DNA from: Roseimicrobium sp. ORNL1 | GTDB taxonomy: Bacteria > Verrucomicrobiota > Verrucomicrobiia > Verrucomicrobiales > Verrucomicrobiaceae | DNA: 64,000 nt | NCBI RefSeq assembly: GCF_011044495.1 | Contig: NZ_CP049143.1 | Location: 3,968,001 to 4,032,000 of the forward strand | Reading direction: 5' to 3' | Shown here: piece after piece, positions 32,401-39,664 of the stretch | Layout: every line of letters begins with the position of its first letter | Numbering within the stretch: position 1 is the first letter of the stretch | The notes under the pieces: model-generated | Databases searched by the model: none | Told to the model about the DNA's origin: nothing | The model's input: the letters and a program-made list of their open reading frames with translations, nothing else | Made by a program: the position numbers and the translations under genes

Positions 32401-35400
32401 CCGGTGCCGCTCACCAGGCCGGTGAGGTTGATGGATCTGGCGGTGGTAGTCAATACGGCGGAATTCAAGTCCCTCATGTTGATGAAGGAGTTTGCAGCCA
32501 CACTGATGGCCCCGCTGTAGGTCTGGGTATTCGCCCCGGCAGACAATGCGCCGCCACCGAGAGTGATGCTGTTGATGGTGGTGCTGGAAGCGCCATTGAA
32601 GAAGAAGGCGCCTCCGTTCACGGCGACACTGGCCACGTTGTTGTTCGCCACGGTGCCAAGTGCTCCCACGTTACTGATCTCAAGCGAGCCGCCTGTCACA
32701 GTGAAGACGGTGGTGAGGCCGGTGTTGAAGGACACATCCGCCACACCGGACAACAGCACCCGTCCAGCACCAGCCTTCGTCACATTGGCACTTCCCTGGA
32801 GAGCTCCGGAGATGGTCAGCAGTGAGGCGGGATCGACGACGGTCCACGTCTGTGCGGCGCCGAGTGCGAGAGGAGCGGCAATGGTGACGGAGGGTGGCGC
32901 GCCTGCCGAGAGCGTGATGCCCGTGGAGGAGTTGAGCGGAGCAATCTCCAGCCGGTTCGTGGCAGAGGCACCGGGACTGATGGTGACCGAAGTGGGCGTG
33001 TTCGCCGGGGTAGTGCTGGCTTCGAAGGTGAGCGACTGGATTCTGAAATTCTGCTCCAGCGTGGTGGTGATGGCGCCTGTCGGGGCAGTGTCCGCCACAA
33101 AGACCACGTCGGAACCCGTCGTGGGGATGCTGGTGGCAGCGGCAGAGCCAGGTTTGTTCGTGGACCAGTTCGCCACATCGTTCCAGTTGTCAGCCGCTCC
33201 GTTTGCGGACCAATACAGGCTTCCAGTGATGAGCGAGCCGGTGGTGATGGAGATGGCGGTGTCCGTGGCGTTCAGCGTGATGGTGCTGAAACCGGTGGGT
33301 GTAGCACCCAGCTGCCAGCCGCTGACACCCAGCACTCCGAGGGTGAGACCACCGCTGGCAGAGGATATCAGGGTGTACGTGGTATTGGCACGCAGACCAG
33401 TGTCCGTGAGGTTGAGCAGGATCGTGTTGTCCGCGAACAACGAGAGGCCCAAGCCTTGGAGCGCCAGGCGGTCGGTGTTGAGATTGTCGCCTGCGGCAAG
33501 TTTGTCCCCCACATTGAGATTCAAGGTGGCGGTGACGGTGCCTGATTCGCCCAAGGAAAGCGAAGTGAGGTTGGTGAGCTTGGTTCCGGTACCGTCCAGG
33601 AGGCTCAGGGTGGAGCCACCACCAACCGTGACGCTGGTGATGACCGAAGTGTTGGCAATGGCTCGGGTGACGGAGAGCACGCTGTTGGCATTGGTGACAC
33701 TGAGGCCTGTGGTGCCATTCAGCGCCGCGCCAATATTCATGGTGCCACCCGTGACGGAAGTGGTGCCCTGGTAGGTCAGGTTCACCGCTGGTCCAATGGT
33801 CGCGACACCTGTTCCTGTCTTGACGACGGACAGTGCGCCGGAGCCGGAGTCCGTGATGGTATTCACGCCCGTGCCTGCGGTGCCGATGTTCACCGCAGCA
33901 TTGTTTCCGCCGAAGACGAGGGCGGAGGTGGTGCTGGAGGTGTTGTCGATGATGGAGTTTCCAGCGCCATTCATCGTCAGACCATTGATGGTCTCCAGGC
34001 TGCCGTTCATGTCGAGCGTCGCGGTCACGCCTGCGGCCGGATTGAAGACCACATTCCCCTTCCCTGTCCCGTCGGGAATCACTTCATGGATGTCGGAGCT
34101 GTCGAGGATGACCTTGCCACTAAGGATGTTTGTGGCGCCGGTGTACGTATTGGCCCCGCGGAGGGTGAGTGTTCCAGTACCCGCATACGAGATGCCGAAA
34201 TTGGTCATCGTCGTGCTGATGATGCCATTGATGATGGTGTCGCCCGTGCCATCAAACGTGACGCCCGTGCTGGTGGTTCCGGCGGTGGCGGAGTAGTTGC
34301 CGTTGATCTGCAGCACTTTTCCGGAGACGATGTTGTTGCGAATGATGCGGCCGGAGCTCGTCGTCGAAGGGTCGATCCAAGCACCGTTCAGGAACAGGCT
34401 GTATTCGCCGAAAAAGGTGGCGATGGTGCCGCTGGTGGCGGATTGGGTGACGGTATTCGTGAGCGTACGATCCGCTCCGTAGGCGAAGACGGCGCCGTTG
34501 CTGATGGTCAGCGTCCCGGTTCCCAGCGCATTGTTATGTCCGATGCCGATCGCTCCGGCAGTGACGCTTGTTCCGGCGGTGTACTGATTGTCTCCGGTGA
34601 GGATCCAGGTGCCCGGTGCATCATGCGTGATAGCCAGCGTTCCCCCAGTAGGATCATTGGTGAGCTGGCTGGTGATCATGTTCTCGAAGTTGTTCGAGCC
34701 GCGCAGGAAGAGTGTCTTGGCGCCGGTGATGCTCGCATCATTTTTGAGATTGGTCAGGATGAGGGCTCCGGTGCCGTCGGCGAGGATTTGCGTGTTACCC
34801 GTGGTGGTATTGATCTGGATATAGCGGTCGCTGACTTCTCCAGCCCCCGTGTACACGAGGACTCCCGCGCCGGTGCCCCCATTGCCGAGGGAGAGGACGT
34901 TTGCGATAAGGTTCGCTCCGGTCGTGCTGCCCACGCTGCTGGTGCCACCAATCACGCTGCTGTTCCCGAGCGACTGAACCAGCAGAGTCCCCGCCGTGAC
35001 CAATGTGGGTCCGGTGTAGGTGTTTGCCCCCACCAGCTGCAGAAGGCCGGCGCCCGCCTTGCTGATGCCACCACTTCCTGAGATCACCCCTGACATGGTG
35101 GCGAAATCCGTGAAGGTGGACGTGTTGTCGTTCACCGTAATCGTGCGCGTGGAGCCACCGAGGTCGATGGCGTTGCGAAACTCCACTTCACCCAGCGCGG
35201 TCGCGGAGCTCAGAATCAGGCTCTGCACCCCGCCCGTGCCCACAAAGCCGCCGGTGCCCCAGGTCAACGCCGTGGGAGAGGCCAGGCCACCCAGCGCGAC
35301 CACCAGCTTGCCATCGGTGGCAGAGAAACCACCGCCGCCCGTAGTGCCATTCCATGACACCGTATTTGCCCCAGCCGAGGCGACTTGGACGACATTGCGC

Positions 35401-38400
35401 GTGAATGTACCGGTGCTCTGGAAGATGCCCGAGGTGGTGGTCGCCCCCAGGAGAAGTCCGCTACCATTTGAAAGGCTGGTCCCGTCCACGGCCTGCAGAA
35501 TGCCGTCCGTGATGGTGGTGGTGCCAGTGTACGTGTTGTTGCTATTCCCAAGAATCCACGTGCCGGCGCCATTCTTTACCAGGCTGGTCTTGAGCGAGGC
35601 GTTGTCGGTGATCTGGGGGTTGAACTGGTTCTCCCCGGTGGACGCGCCGGCCAGGATGATGGTCTGGGCCACGGTCGCGTTCGCACCGAAGCGGATGGCG
35701 CCGGTATTGCTAAACACGAGTGCGGCGTTGATCGCGGAGGCATTCGCGATTTGCACGCCACTGCTCGCCGCAGAACCATTCAAGGTGAACAGGCGGTCCG
35801 TGGAGATGGTGGCAGCGCCGGTGTAGTTGAGTCCACCCGTCGTTCCATCGAAGACGAGGCTGGCGGCGTTGGTCGCTTCACTGGTGTTGTTCCCGCTGCC
35901 GATGCTGCTCGCGGCACCGATGTTTGACAGGGTATTGACGGAGACGAGCCCGGTAGAGCCAATGGTGGTCACCCCCGTGTACGTGCTCGGGCCGTTCCAC
36001 GTCATGGCGCCGGTACCGATCTTCGTCACACTCAGGGCGCCACCACCCGAGCCATCCGTGATGACACCGGTGAATGTACCCGTACCAGTATTATTCCCGA
36101 GGGTCAGGGTCGCTGCGGTAGAAGAAGTGCCGTTCGTGATGGTGCCGGCGCCATTGAGTGAGCGAATGGCTGTTCCTGTGCTGACGCCATTCAAATCGAG
36201 CACAGCTCCCTGGCGCACGGCGAGGTCCGTGGTGGTGGAGGAACCGCTCAACCGGGCGGAGACTCCGGAGAGACGCACGGTGCCTTCATTGATGGTCGTA
36301 GCGCCCACTTGAAGGTTGTTTCCGGTGAGCACCAGCGTGCCCGCGCCGTTCTTCGTGAAGCCACCCGTGGTGCCAGACAGCATGGGAGTATTCAGCGTCA
36401 GCACGTCGCTCGCGCCATCCACGCGGAACACCAGCGTGCCCGCACCACCCGTGGTAAGTCCACCGCCGGTGATCGAGGCGGTATTCCCACCGGTGACAAG
36501 GATGCCGCCGTCATTCGCCGCGCCACCCGTGTTCACCGTGAGGTTGCCCGTCAAGGTAAGAGTGTTCGTCGTCATCTTCAGCGACGTGATGGAAATGGCC
36601 GTCTGAGCGGTGATATTTCCCGTGATGAGATTGTGACTGGCTGCGGTCAAGGTGGCCGCTCCCGCTGCTGCGTTCACAAAGCCTGCATCCGTGCCATACA
36701 CGGGCGCGACGAGCACACCGCCATTCGACCGGGCGAAGTCGGCGCCATTGATATAGAAGTGGCCATTCCCCGCGAGCGTCGTGGCCGTGGAGGTGGCCAC
36801 GCCGGTGAGCGTGATCGTGCCGCCACCGCCAGCGGTGATGACGAAGTTCAAGCCACCCGCCTTTCCGGGAGCAACGAGGGAAGTGAAAATCAAGTTCGCC
36901 GCGGCGCCACCGCCACCAGACACCAGCCGTATCGTGCCCATGCCCGCGGTCGTGGTGAGATCACTCAGCGTCTCCGTGGTCGCCACCCCGTTCATCCCCA
37001 TGAACTCCAGCACACCACCCGCACTCTGCGTGGTGGCATTGGCATTGAAGGTGATGTCGTTGGTTCCTGTTTCCTTGATGATATCCGATGCCGCCGCGCT
37101 TGCCTTGAGCTTGAGGATGCCGTTGGTAATGGTGGTGGCACCGGTGTAGGTATTGTTGCCTGCGAGCACCCAGGTGCCCGCATCAGCCTTGGTCACGCTC
37201 ACCAGACCGCCGGCCGCGTTGTTCTGGATGACGCTGTTGATCGTGTTGTCCGCGGTATTGGAGCCACCGAGCGTGAGCACCTTCGCGTCGCCTACCGCTC
37301 CCGCCGCGGTGAAGGTCCCATTGAAGACCAACCCGGGGCTCGTTCCCGTCTGGTTTGCGAGAATGATGCCACCGCCCGAGGTTCCAGCCAGGTTGATGGC
37401 CTTGCTGGTTGTCACGTCGGCGAGCACCAGGTTGTTTCCGATGATGTTGAGCGTGCCCGCCGTGGTGGTCGCACCGAGATTGATCACTGCCGTGTTGTTG
37501 GTGATAGCGCGGAAGTCACTGATGGCGATGGTGCCATTTCCACTCACGCTCGTAGCGCCGGTGTAGGTGGACCCTGTGCCCGTGAGCGTAAGCGTGCCAG
37601 TGCCCGTCTTGATGATCCCGTGAGCCTGGGCGTTGGTGGCCAGGATATTTCCGGTGATGAGGGTGTTCCCGTTGCCCGCGATGGTGAAGCTGCGTGCGGT
37701 GTCCGTCTCGCCGTAGTTCCAGAAGTTGCCATTGATGCTCAGCAGGCCGCTGAGGTTGTTCGTGAAGGTCGTGGGGCCGTCCGCGGTGCTGGTCAACAGG
37801 GCGGAGGTGAAGCTGATACCGTAGCCGCTGCGTCCGTTGAAGGTGATGTCCTCATTATCCAGGAACGAAAGTGCTCCAAACGTGAACGTGCCATTCACAC
37901 CAGAGCCGCCGACACCCCGTCCGACGAAGATGGTGGTGCTATTGGTCAGGTTCACATTCTTACCCATGGCGATGGTGCCGCCGTCAGCCCGCAGTTCCAG
38001 CACGCCGCCATTCAAGTCGATGGTGGCATTCGTGGTCGTACCCGTATTCGTGCCCAGCGCTGAACCCGATGAAAGGCGGAGCGAGCCTGCAGTCAGGCGT
38101 ATGGTGCCGGAGAAGCCCGTGGACGACGAGGGTTCAAGAATGAGCGTACCACTTCCTGCCTTCTGAATGCTGCCGGTACCGCTGAGTGCGCCGGTGATGC
38201 GATAGTTGCCCATGCTGTTGGCCGAGCCAAACGTGGTGTACTGGGATACCGCAGTGCCGCCGATGGCGACATCTCCAAGCGTCAGCATGCCCGCCACGGA
38301 AGTAAGCCCGGTATTGGTCGTGCCCACATTCGGAATCGCGGTGAGCGAACCCGTGATGGTGTTGTTGCCATTGCTGATAAGGGCATTGCCATTGATGGCT

Positions 38401-39089
38401 GCAGCTCCCGCCCCGCCACCGCCGCCGCCACCACTGATGGAGACATTGCGACTAAGCGTGAAGCCCGTGTTGTATCCCGAGCCTGCAAGGTACAGGCCAC
38501 CGAGATTGTTCCCCACGGCCACCGTGACCGTGGATGAATCCGAACCGAGAGCATTGCTGCTTCCCACTACGAGGGTGCCGTTGTTGATGGTGGTGATGCC
38601 AGCGTAGGTATTCGGCCCGTTGAGATACACCGCGCCCGCGCCGGTCTTGGTCAGGCCCGCGGTGCCCTGAAGTTCGGTGTTTATCCGAGTGGAGGTGCCC
38701 GCATAAGAATAGAGGGTGGGCGTGGTGCCCGCGAGCGTGAGAGGCGCGCCGTTGAACACATACCCGCCGGATTGGAACGTGAGACGATTGACGATGATGC
38801 CAGGCGCCACCGTGACCGTGCCCGGTGTTCCAGCGAAGACGGCATGGTCCACATTGGTATTCGGCCAGTTCACCAGCGAGCCCAGGTTCCACCAGTTCGG
38901 AGTGGAAGTGTTCCACGTACCCGTGCCACCAATGTTGGTGCCATCGACGTTGTTGAGCGTCGTTGACCCATCCGTATCCCAATACAAGGTGACTGCCCCT
39001 GCCGGCACAGTTGAAGCAATCTGCCAGAACGCCACTAGAAGCGTCATGAACCAGCCCAAGGGCCTGCGGAAACGGCGTAGGTGCTTCAT
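20466..39089 (-). CDS. giant autotransporter-type beta-strand repeat protein with PEP-CTERM signal
   Basis: 6207 residues from the ATG at 39089 (MKHLRRFRRPLGWFMTLLVA, signal peptide ending near TVPAGA). Almost the entire protein is built of the autotransporter-associated beta-strand repeat: G-x-L-x-K-x-G-x-G-T-L-x-L-x-G-x-N-T-Y-T-G-x-T-T-x-x-x-G-x-L, for example KTGTGTLTLTGTGSTYTG and GGVNTYTGGTTVTAGTL. This predicts a long right-handed beta-helix. Gly, Thr, Asn, Ser and Ala dominate and I saw no cysteine in the mature part. Four times a YW-initiated module restarts (near residues 34, 1957, 4000 and 4995). The C-terminus is VVPEPSRMILLGLGFVLVTF then RRRRRQA, a PEP-CTERM tail, and there is no autotransporter barrel. 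It should be secreted by Sec and processed by an exosortase; surface adhesion or cell-cell contact is inference. Confidence 0.93.
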   Translation of the reverse strand: MKHLRRFRRPLGWFMTLLVAFWQIASTVPAGAVTLYWDTDGSTTLNNVDGTNIGGTGTWNTSTPNWWNLGSLVNWPNTNVDHAVFAGTPGTVTVAPGIIVNRLTFQSGGYVFNGAPLTLAGTTPTLYSYAGTSTRINTELQGTAGLTKTGAGAVYLNGPNTYAGITTINNGTLVVGSSNALGSDSSTVTVAVGNNLGGLYLAGSGYNTGFTLSRNVSISGGGGGGGAGAAAINGNALISNGNNTITGSLTAIPNVGTTNTGLTSVAGMLTLGDVAIGGTAVSQYTTFGSANSMGNYRITGALSGTGSIQKAGSGTLILEPSSSTGFSGTIRLTAGSLRLSSGSALGTNTGTTTNATIDLNGGVLELRADGGTIAMGKNVNLTNSTTIFVGRGVGGSGVNGTFTFGALSFLDNEDITFNGRSGYGISFTSALLTSTADGPTTFTNNLSGLLSINGNFWNYGETDTARSFTIAGNGNTLITGNILATNAQAHGIIKTGTGTLTLTGTGSTYTGATSVSGNGTIAISDFRAITNNTAVINLGATTTAGTLNIIGNNLVLADVTTSKAINLAGTSGGGIILANQTGTSPGLVFNGTFTAAGAVGDAKVLTLGGSNTADNTINSVIQNNAAGGLVSVTKADAGTWVLAGNNTYTGATTITNGILKLKASAAASDIIKETGTNDITFNANATTQSAGGVLEFMGMNGVATTETLSDLTTTAGMGTIRLVSGGGGAAANLIFTSLVAPGKAGGLNFVITAGGGGTITLTGVATSTATTLAGNGHFYINGADFARSNGGVLVAPVYGTDAGFVNAAAGAATLTAASHNLITGNITAQTAISITSLKMTTNTLTLTGNLTVNTGGAANDGGILVTGGNTASITGGGLTTGGAGTLVFRVDGASDVLTLNTPMLSGTTGGFTKNGAGTLVLTGNNLQVGATTINEGTVRLSGVSARLSGSSTTTDLAVRQGAVLDLNGVSTGTAIRSLNGAGTITNGTSSTAATLTLGNNTGTGTFTGVITDGSGGGALSVTKIGTGAMTWNGPSTYTGVTTIGSTGLVSVNTLSNIGAASSIGSGNNTSEATNAASLVFDGTTGGLNYTGAATISTDRLFTLNGSAASSGVQIANASAINAALVFSNTGAIRFGANATVAQTIILAGASTGENQFNPQITDNASLKTSLVKNGAGTWILGNSNNTYTGTTTITDGILQAVDGTSLSNGSGLLLGATTTSGIFQSTGTFTRNVVQVASAGANTVSWNGTTGGGGFSATDGKLVVALGGLASPTALTWGTGGFVGTGGVQSLILSSATALGEVEFRNAIDLGGSTRTITVNDNTSTFTDFATMSGVISGSGGISKAGAGLLQLVGANTYTGPTLVTAGTLLVQSLGNSSVIGGTSSVGSTTGANLIANVLSLGNGGTGAGVLVYTGAGEVSDRYIQINTTTGNTQILADGTGALILTNLKNDASITGAKTLFLRGSNNFENMITSQLTNDPTGGTLAITHDAPGTWILTGDNQYTAGTSVTAGAIGIGHNNALGTGTLTISNGAVFAYGADRTLTNTVTQSATSGTIATFFGEYSLFLNGAWIDPSTTSSGRIIRNNIVSGKVLQINGNYSATAGTTSTGVTFDGTGDTIINGIISTTMTNFGISYAGTGTLTLRGANTYTGATNILSGKVILDSSDIHEVIPDGTGKGNVVFNPAAGVTATLDMNGSLETINGLTMNGAGNSIIDNTSSTTSALVFGGNNAAVNIGTAGTGVNTITDSGSGALSVVKTGTGVATIGPAVNLTYQGTTSVTGGTMNIGAALNGTTGLSVTNANSVLSVTRAIANTSVITSVTVGGGSTLSLLDGTGTKLTNLTSLSLGESGTVTATLNLNVGDKLAAGDNLNTDRLALQGLGLSLFADNTILLNLTDTGLRANTTYTLISSASGGLTLGVLGVSGWQLGATPTGFSTITLNATDTAISITTGSLITGSLYWSANGAADNWNDVANWSTNKPGSAAATSIPTTGSDVVFVADTAPTGAITTTLEQNFRIQSLTFEASTTPANTPTSVTISPGASATNRLEIAPLNSSTGITLSAGAPPSVTIAAPLALGAAQTWTVVDPASLLTISGALQGSANVTKAGAGRVLLSGVADVSFNTGLTTVFTVTGGSLEISNVGALGTVANNNVASVAVNGGAFFFNGASSTTINSITLGGGALSAGANTQTYSGAISVAANSFINMRDLNSAVLTTTARSINLTGLVSGTGNITVDSINTVGSGNQITGTLTISGNNSGWSGALNLLRGTIIASNANALGTGAINAELGKISYTGAGGVTYNIAKNITVASAAGAAILEWHTDRTSGTDVFSVNNSGTLTLGSAGSTGEIRLFLADGTNSTPIFSGGVVLANNGRIEVRDAATSVAVITGTGISESGVGGPRSLTINDLSVWTGTAGTLQIDAASSYTGGTTLSGGGLRFGHKDAIGTGALTMVSATLSASTNLTGANAVMNAINLNGTLTFSGNNSLELGGAIAMTASRTINANGTGGAKLILSGPVSLVTATANSVLNLAGTSTGQNVLSGGFTQSGSGGDLVVNSGAWMFTGGAIQPVDDLLINGGTVTAENVALAPGDDIVITGATTVVNLNSTGVWAPFDPAGTSSFLYIRGGAVVNLNANDVSGVNNANGTEGFIIADSTTTGIGTLNTNTFSMTTGRLELGAIATGFEGRVLGSGTLTINNGTTDYTQGIRVYRGEITANLAGSAVIYKQGLGDVTLSGDNSGLTGLTAAATRIDAGNLILDYTVNNTKKIPDSRGLDMRGGTLTVNGNASAPTTMTVSSFTLGGGGANKMDVNSNGTATTVNLGAITRGSLANDGTIRFELPLLGGITTTTTNTNGILGGWATVRDASGQVNFAAKEDVTNRIIAVTTTAQDSMALWAAGQHITNVGSVSGTRQFTGIGSLRMDANAAMNLNINPGGYLHIASGGLLMTENVSTASPHSISGGTLSSVAGEMIFTMDNAAQSLTVSSAIIGGSGVTKVGDGTLTLSGYNIYSGPTDIQGGTLIASGGFAIGDNSVVTLADERASTFLIQGNETFGGLGGGTATTGLMFGLVDFGSNNLYLKGGASYGGLLVGSGQIIKDSSANTGNQAFTNNNVGFTGSVIVNGGLFQIAGAVGRMNQATSFTVNKGGSFLIDNDDDSSPNDRLSDSVAVTLNSADGTFSGEAIVRGLMIRTNNNNGENETIGVLTFNSGASYFSGNATGSTSSVTHLIASDFVRNNNATLNARGTNLGGTTNARAQLRIGTGANETAFMAANLVGGGGAAGTKQISIVPWAIGQNGTVDNTTPTAMGNSLVTYTAGTGFRPLDFTTEYNAFATKQGDTDNIRESLTADPTPVAGGTINSLVLHNNNASAASTITLNGTGAGQTLTLTSGALLFTLNSTATGVHGIGLGGFDGGIAVGSTNEYVIHVVNPSAAAATPVLTATISSKLTSTADITKAGRGTLILSGINTAGGGARKTTINEGVLEIGDLDNIGGNSGSIVFAGGTLRLGTVFADDLSGRTLTLLQGGGILETNAGSFVLTTALGGGGPGAFTKAGAGSLTLQQATTYSGTTTVANGRLILEGGNNRLNTGAALVIGSGTTSGVLQLGSATSISDQTVSEFSSSGSGTANAVVGGNASVSTLTVNQAGASTYAGVFGGAGANENNIALVKTGRGALTVTGNSTYTGGITIKAGSLITGNSAGALGGATNAITLGDTSGSEAATLNIQNTQTYAQTITVAAGSTGPLSILGGATTGAPTLTGGIILNNNLIIGKLGTTGNFTLTGGITGTGNVVIGNMGTTGVIQMTTAAVNHTGSITNNGFATVATLISADIGTNVTHITQDSITSGLTLSGANIGYTGTTTVNAGVLSITGAAASGLSTTGVIVAGGGTLNTVNTVGQAVNLGSGPLNLGGGSGIATLGMELGSTSAYDSFNTALAAITANSVVFNLTGLTGFGAGTYNLLTASGGLNNAAYSIGTLAGTLNGVTLSLQVDPTFVRLNAVASTGDFYWRGGINNSWMGISGVNTNFTTDLAGTINANGTPGAASTVIFSAQNVTGPTIATTLDANFTINNLRFIASPAGVTSVTIAAGTPSSSTLTIAPSSSGVGIEVADNAGAITISAALILGANQTWSVAGTGANGSSLTISGALSGSGNLEKTGLGILTVSGAGTYTGSTTITGGVLQASGSANRFSVASAYTVGASGILRLNGLSNAIGSLAGAGIVENNGTANITLTTGANNTSTLFSGILRNGSTGTLALTKTGNGVLTLSGSSSSMTGAVTVNAGVLAITGIFDNGVGATTVGSNASTKGLLYVAPGGSYSSTTLTAGGNATGAGSIVVNGGTVASTTSTISSGVLLGGGGYGGLFISNGGSVTTHRVENNSTGTSSVSVIRVDGGSLNSDEYIILRNNRWEFTVTGGNVIHNAASQNIALGYTGTNTFGAMTVAGGTVDNTGRNISFGQGGANTITASLNLNAGTLITHPVTSANGATSYINFNGGTLKASASSTTFLPTSVTAAYVNAAFGTFNGGAVVDTNGFDITFAEALLAPTGNGVSGLSVGSGGSGYVGAPYVEITGGGGTGATGYAVVDLNPSSPTFGQVTAVVLTNPGVNYTSTPTVTLVGGGGIGASVSAAGLIANASGGLTKIGTGTLTLGGVNTYTGGTTVTAGTLALGVADSLADVGAVTVNGGTFNVATFNDTVGVVTLQSGGITGTTGVLTGSSYNFESGTVSAILGGTGNLNKSTSGTVTLSGANTFSGSVNLNGGVLAFSTAANLGNGSATNTLNFNGGTLNYTGAGTTALTAAQSVNVGASGATFDVSNATGVLTVAGNVTGSAGGDLVKTGTGTLVLAGTNNLGAGGATNVVAGTLRAGFGTNGTSSITVSGVGTFELVNNAAQTLTLQAGTPGALTLSGGATLGFELGAPSAGNYDAIIVAAGGTAMVNGIITLNLYNLGTMSAGTYNLISILGGGGGLNAANFVLGNAPAGFNYSINRTDTTVQLIASLLNRKYWNGFNFDGSWSSNIGGTTNWSTDAAGDALSPTTPGASDTVIFSAENAPSTSISTTLDGSRTIDSLQFISFPTGVTDVTIAQGSGGTLTISPATAANGIFVAANGGAIVISAPLIAAVTQTWSVDGTGISSLAVTGNTTFTGRVTKSGGGALTLSGNNSGTGGIDLMGGTLNINSATALGTGSFTIGTGTTINNTSAGGVMLSTNNTMLWEGDFTFTGTRDLNLGTGTVTMGASLIVNSIANTLTVGGVIGDGASDFTLTKAGAGALTLSGANTWSGGMVLNAGTLNMASSTALGTGLFTINGGTINNTSGGVLNLANYLMQWNGSFTFTGTNSMNMGTGAVTLGNNVTVTASANNLTVGGVIDDGASTFSLTKAGTGILTLTNNSTYGGATVIQAGTVTLGVDNALPTGTALTVGSGTTVATLNMGAFSQTVGGLNATAANTAGISNITVSSGETLTVNGNVLISNSTNNGVTNLTMAGGGALVVNGATITLGNHTTGGQASRANWNLSALSSFTANLTGALTVQLAGDNVPANISTLTLSNTANNITAASVTVGGSATGGQQALILGNGTNVINASTINLGTGSRDSGKIVFVGSGAGSVVIRNTAGTGRAAFNMGTGSATTGLAATNFFDVTGHNADLLLGAVNIGTQNRGISYDNVFSFDQGILDMTSLTMSTRTANSANGTPPLTRTTTSTMNLGGGTVNIQDGILALGRASGSYTTAGEPAPTMNATINITGGTVNIGQTGGVAIRMGEYTATGGSGTGSANGFVNITGGTVTVNGDIVRTSVANASATVTLNGSTAVLDMTGDDIGTATNQMTFNAQQGTLMNLGELNGGAGLTKSGLLLLILEGLNSYTGGTNVTGGVLQVGTNSTTGNLGSGTVNISDSNAIVRFNRNNTYTVTNQITGTGKVEQTGTGVTVLEGNNDYSGGTSINAGTLQVNSAGALGTVGEIKFASTGGILQYTANNTADYSARIANSSAAMRVDTNGQTVTYATALASTNTGGLNKLGAGTLRLGAANAYTGGTTVSAGTVVANNSAALGSGSVTVTSTGTLSIGDGSRLNVNVGGSLISSGTLQFDIFNRQDNSNPVANNDLLTLTSANAADTITLTGTLRVVDTTGTSATTWNVDDMWKLIDWAGFAGAVPSPSTSYAGFSTLDLPTLNNSGLKWNVITDNTGLYIAVAVVPEPSRMILLGLGFVLVTFRRRRRQA

Positions 39090-39295
39090 TCTTCGGGAGG
39101 GGTTATGCTGGGGTTGGCAGCAAAGGGAAATCCGTTTTGTGTACGCAATAACCAAAACGCAGCATGGCCGCAGCCACTTCTGACAGCGGAAAAATGGGAG
39201 CCCACGACTGCTTGGTGTAAATACTAAGCAATGTCTTTGGCGACAGCTAGATTAATTTTCGAACCCCTCTTAAGCTAAGAAACTCCTTTAGAAAA

Positions 39296-39383
39296 CTATA
39301 GAGCGATGCACGCAAAATGCCCGCTTATCGGCTCAACAAAAACGCGTAATGACGTCATTTTTGGCTCATCGTAAGCTCTATAG
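39296..39383. repeat. inverted repeat with inner palindrome, upstream of the giant gene
   Basis: CTATAGAGC (39296-39304) is matched by GCTCTATAG (39375-39383), and with a 3-base interruption the pairing extends through GATG/CATC. Inside lies the perfect 12-base palindrome AATGACGTCATT (39348-39359). The position, about 210-290 bases ahead of the start codon, fits a regulatory structure. Confidence 0.5.
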
Positions 39384-39612
39384 GCACCACGAAGAGTTCG
39401 ATTGCAGGCTTATGCACTCACATTCTGGGAGTTGGTGCCTGCACACACCTCTGCCATTCTCGGCTGACACCTGTATTTCCTGGCAAGGCGCGACGTACGA
39501 ACGATGCAAATTGCCATGATCAGGCCCGCCCGAACACAGCGAAGCGCATGTCCGAAGATGCCCTCGCAGTATCGATCTGGGCTATTTACTACGGTCGCAT
39601 GACCGTGACTTC

Positions 39613-39641
39613 GCCTGCGAAGGGATTTCCCTTCGTCAGGC
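39613..39641. terminator. hairpin just past the PP2C stop
   Basis: GCCTGCGAAGGG (39613-39624) pairs with CCCTTCG-T-CAGGC (39629-39641) with a 4-base loop and one bulged T, a 12-pair stem starting 24 bases beyond the phosphatase stop codon. No T run follows on the minus strand, so termination may be factor-assisted, or this may be a 3'-end stability element. Related sequence occurs at 43113-43166. Confidence 0.55.
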
Positions 39642-39664
39642 TGCGCCAACGCGAGACACGTTGG

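Larger units (their letters stand above)
39090..39664. other. long AT-richer upstream region of the giant gene
   Basis: 575 bases lie between the giant gene and the PP2C gene, both on the minus strand. Open frames on each strand (39410-39649 minus, and the plus frame from 39548) have no recognisable product. The region holds an 8-pair hairpin TGCTTGGT/ACTAAGCA (about 39211-39232), the large inverted repeat at 39296-39383 and the terminator-like hairpin at 39613-39641. The promoter of the giant gene should be here. Confidence 0.55.

Noticed and set aside
20466-39089. A type V autotransporter reading of the giant gene
   Set aside because: The C-terminus is a PEP-CTERM tail and no 12-strand barrel domain is present.
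39410-39649. 79-codon minus-strand frame in the gap upstream of the giant gene
   Set aside because: No family, no ribosome binding site, and it overlaps the 12-pair hairpin and repeat at 39613-39660, which fit non-coding sequence better.
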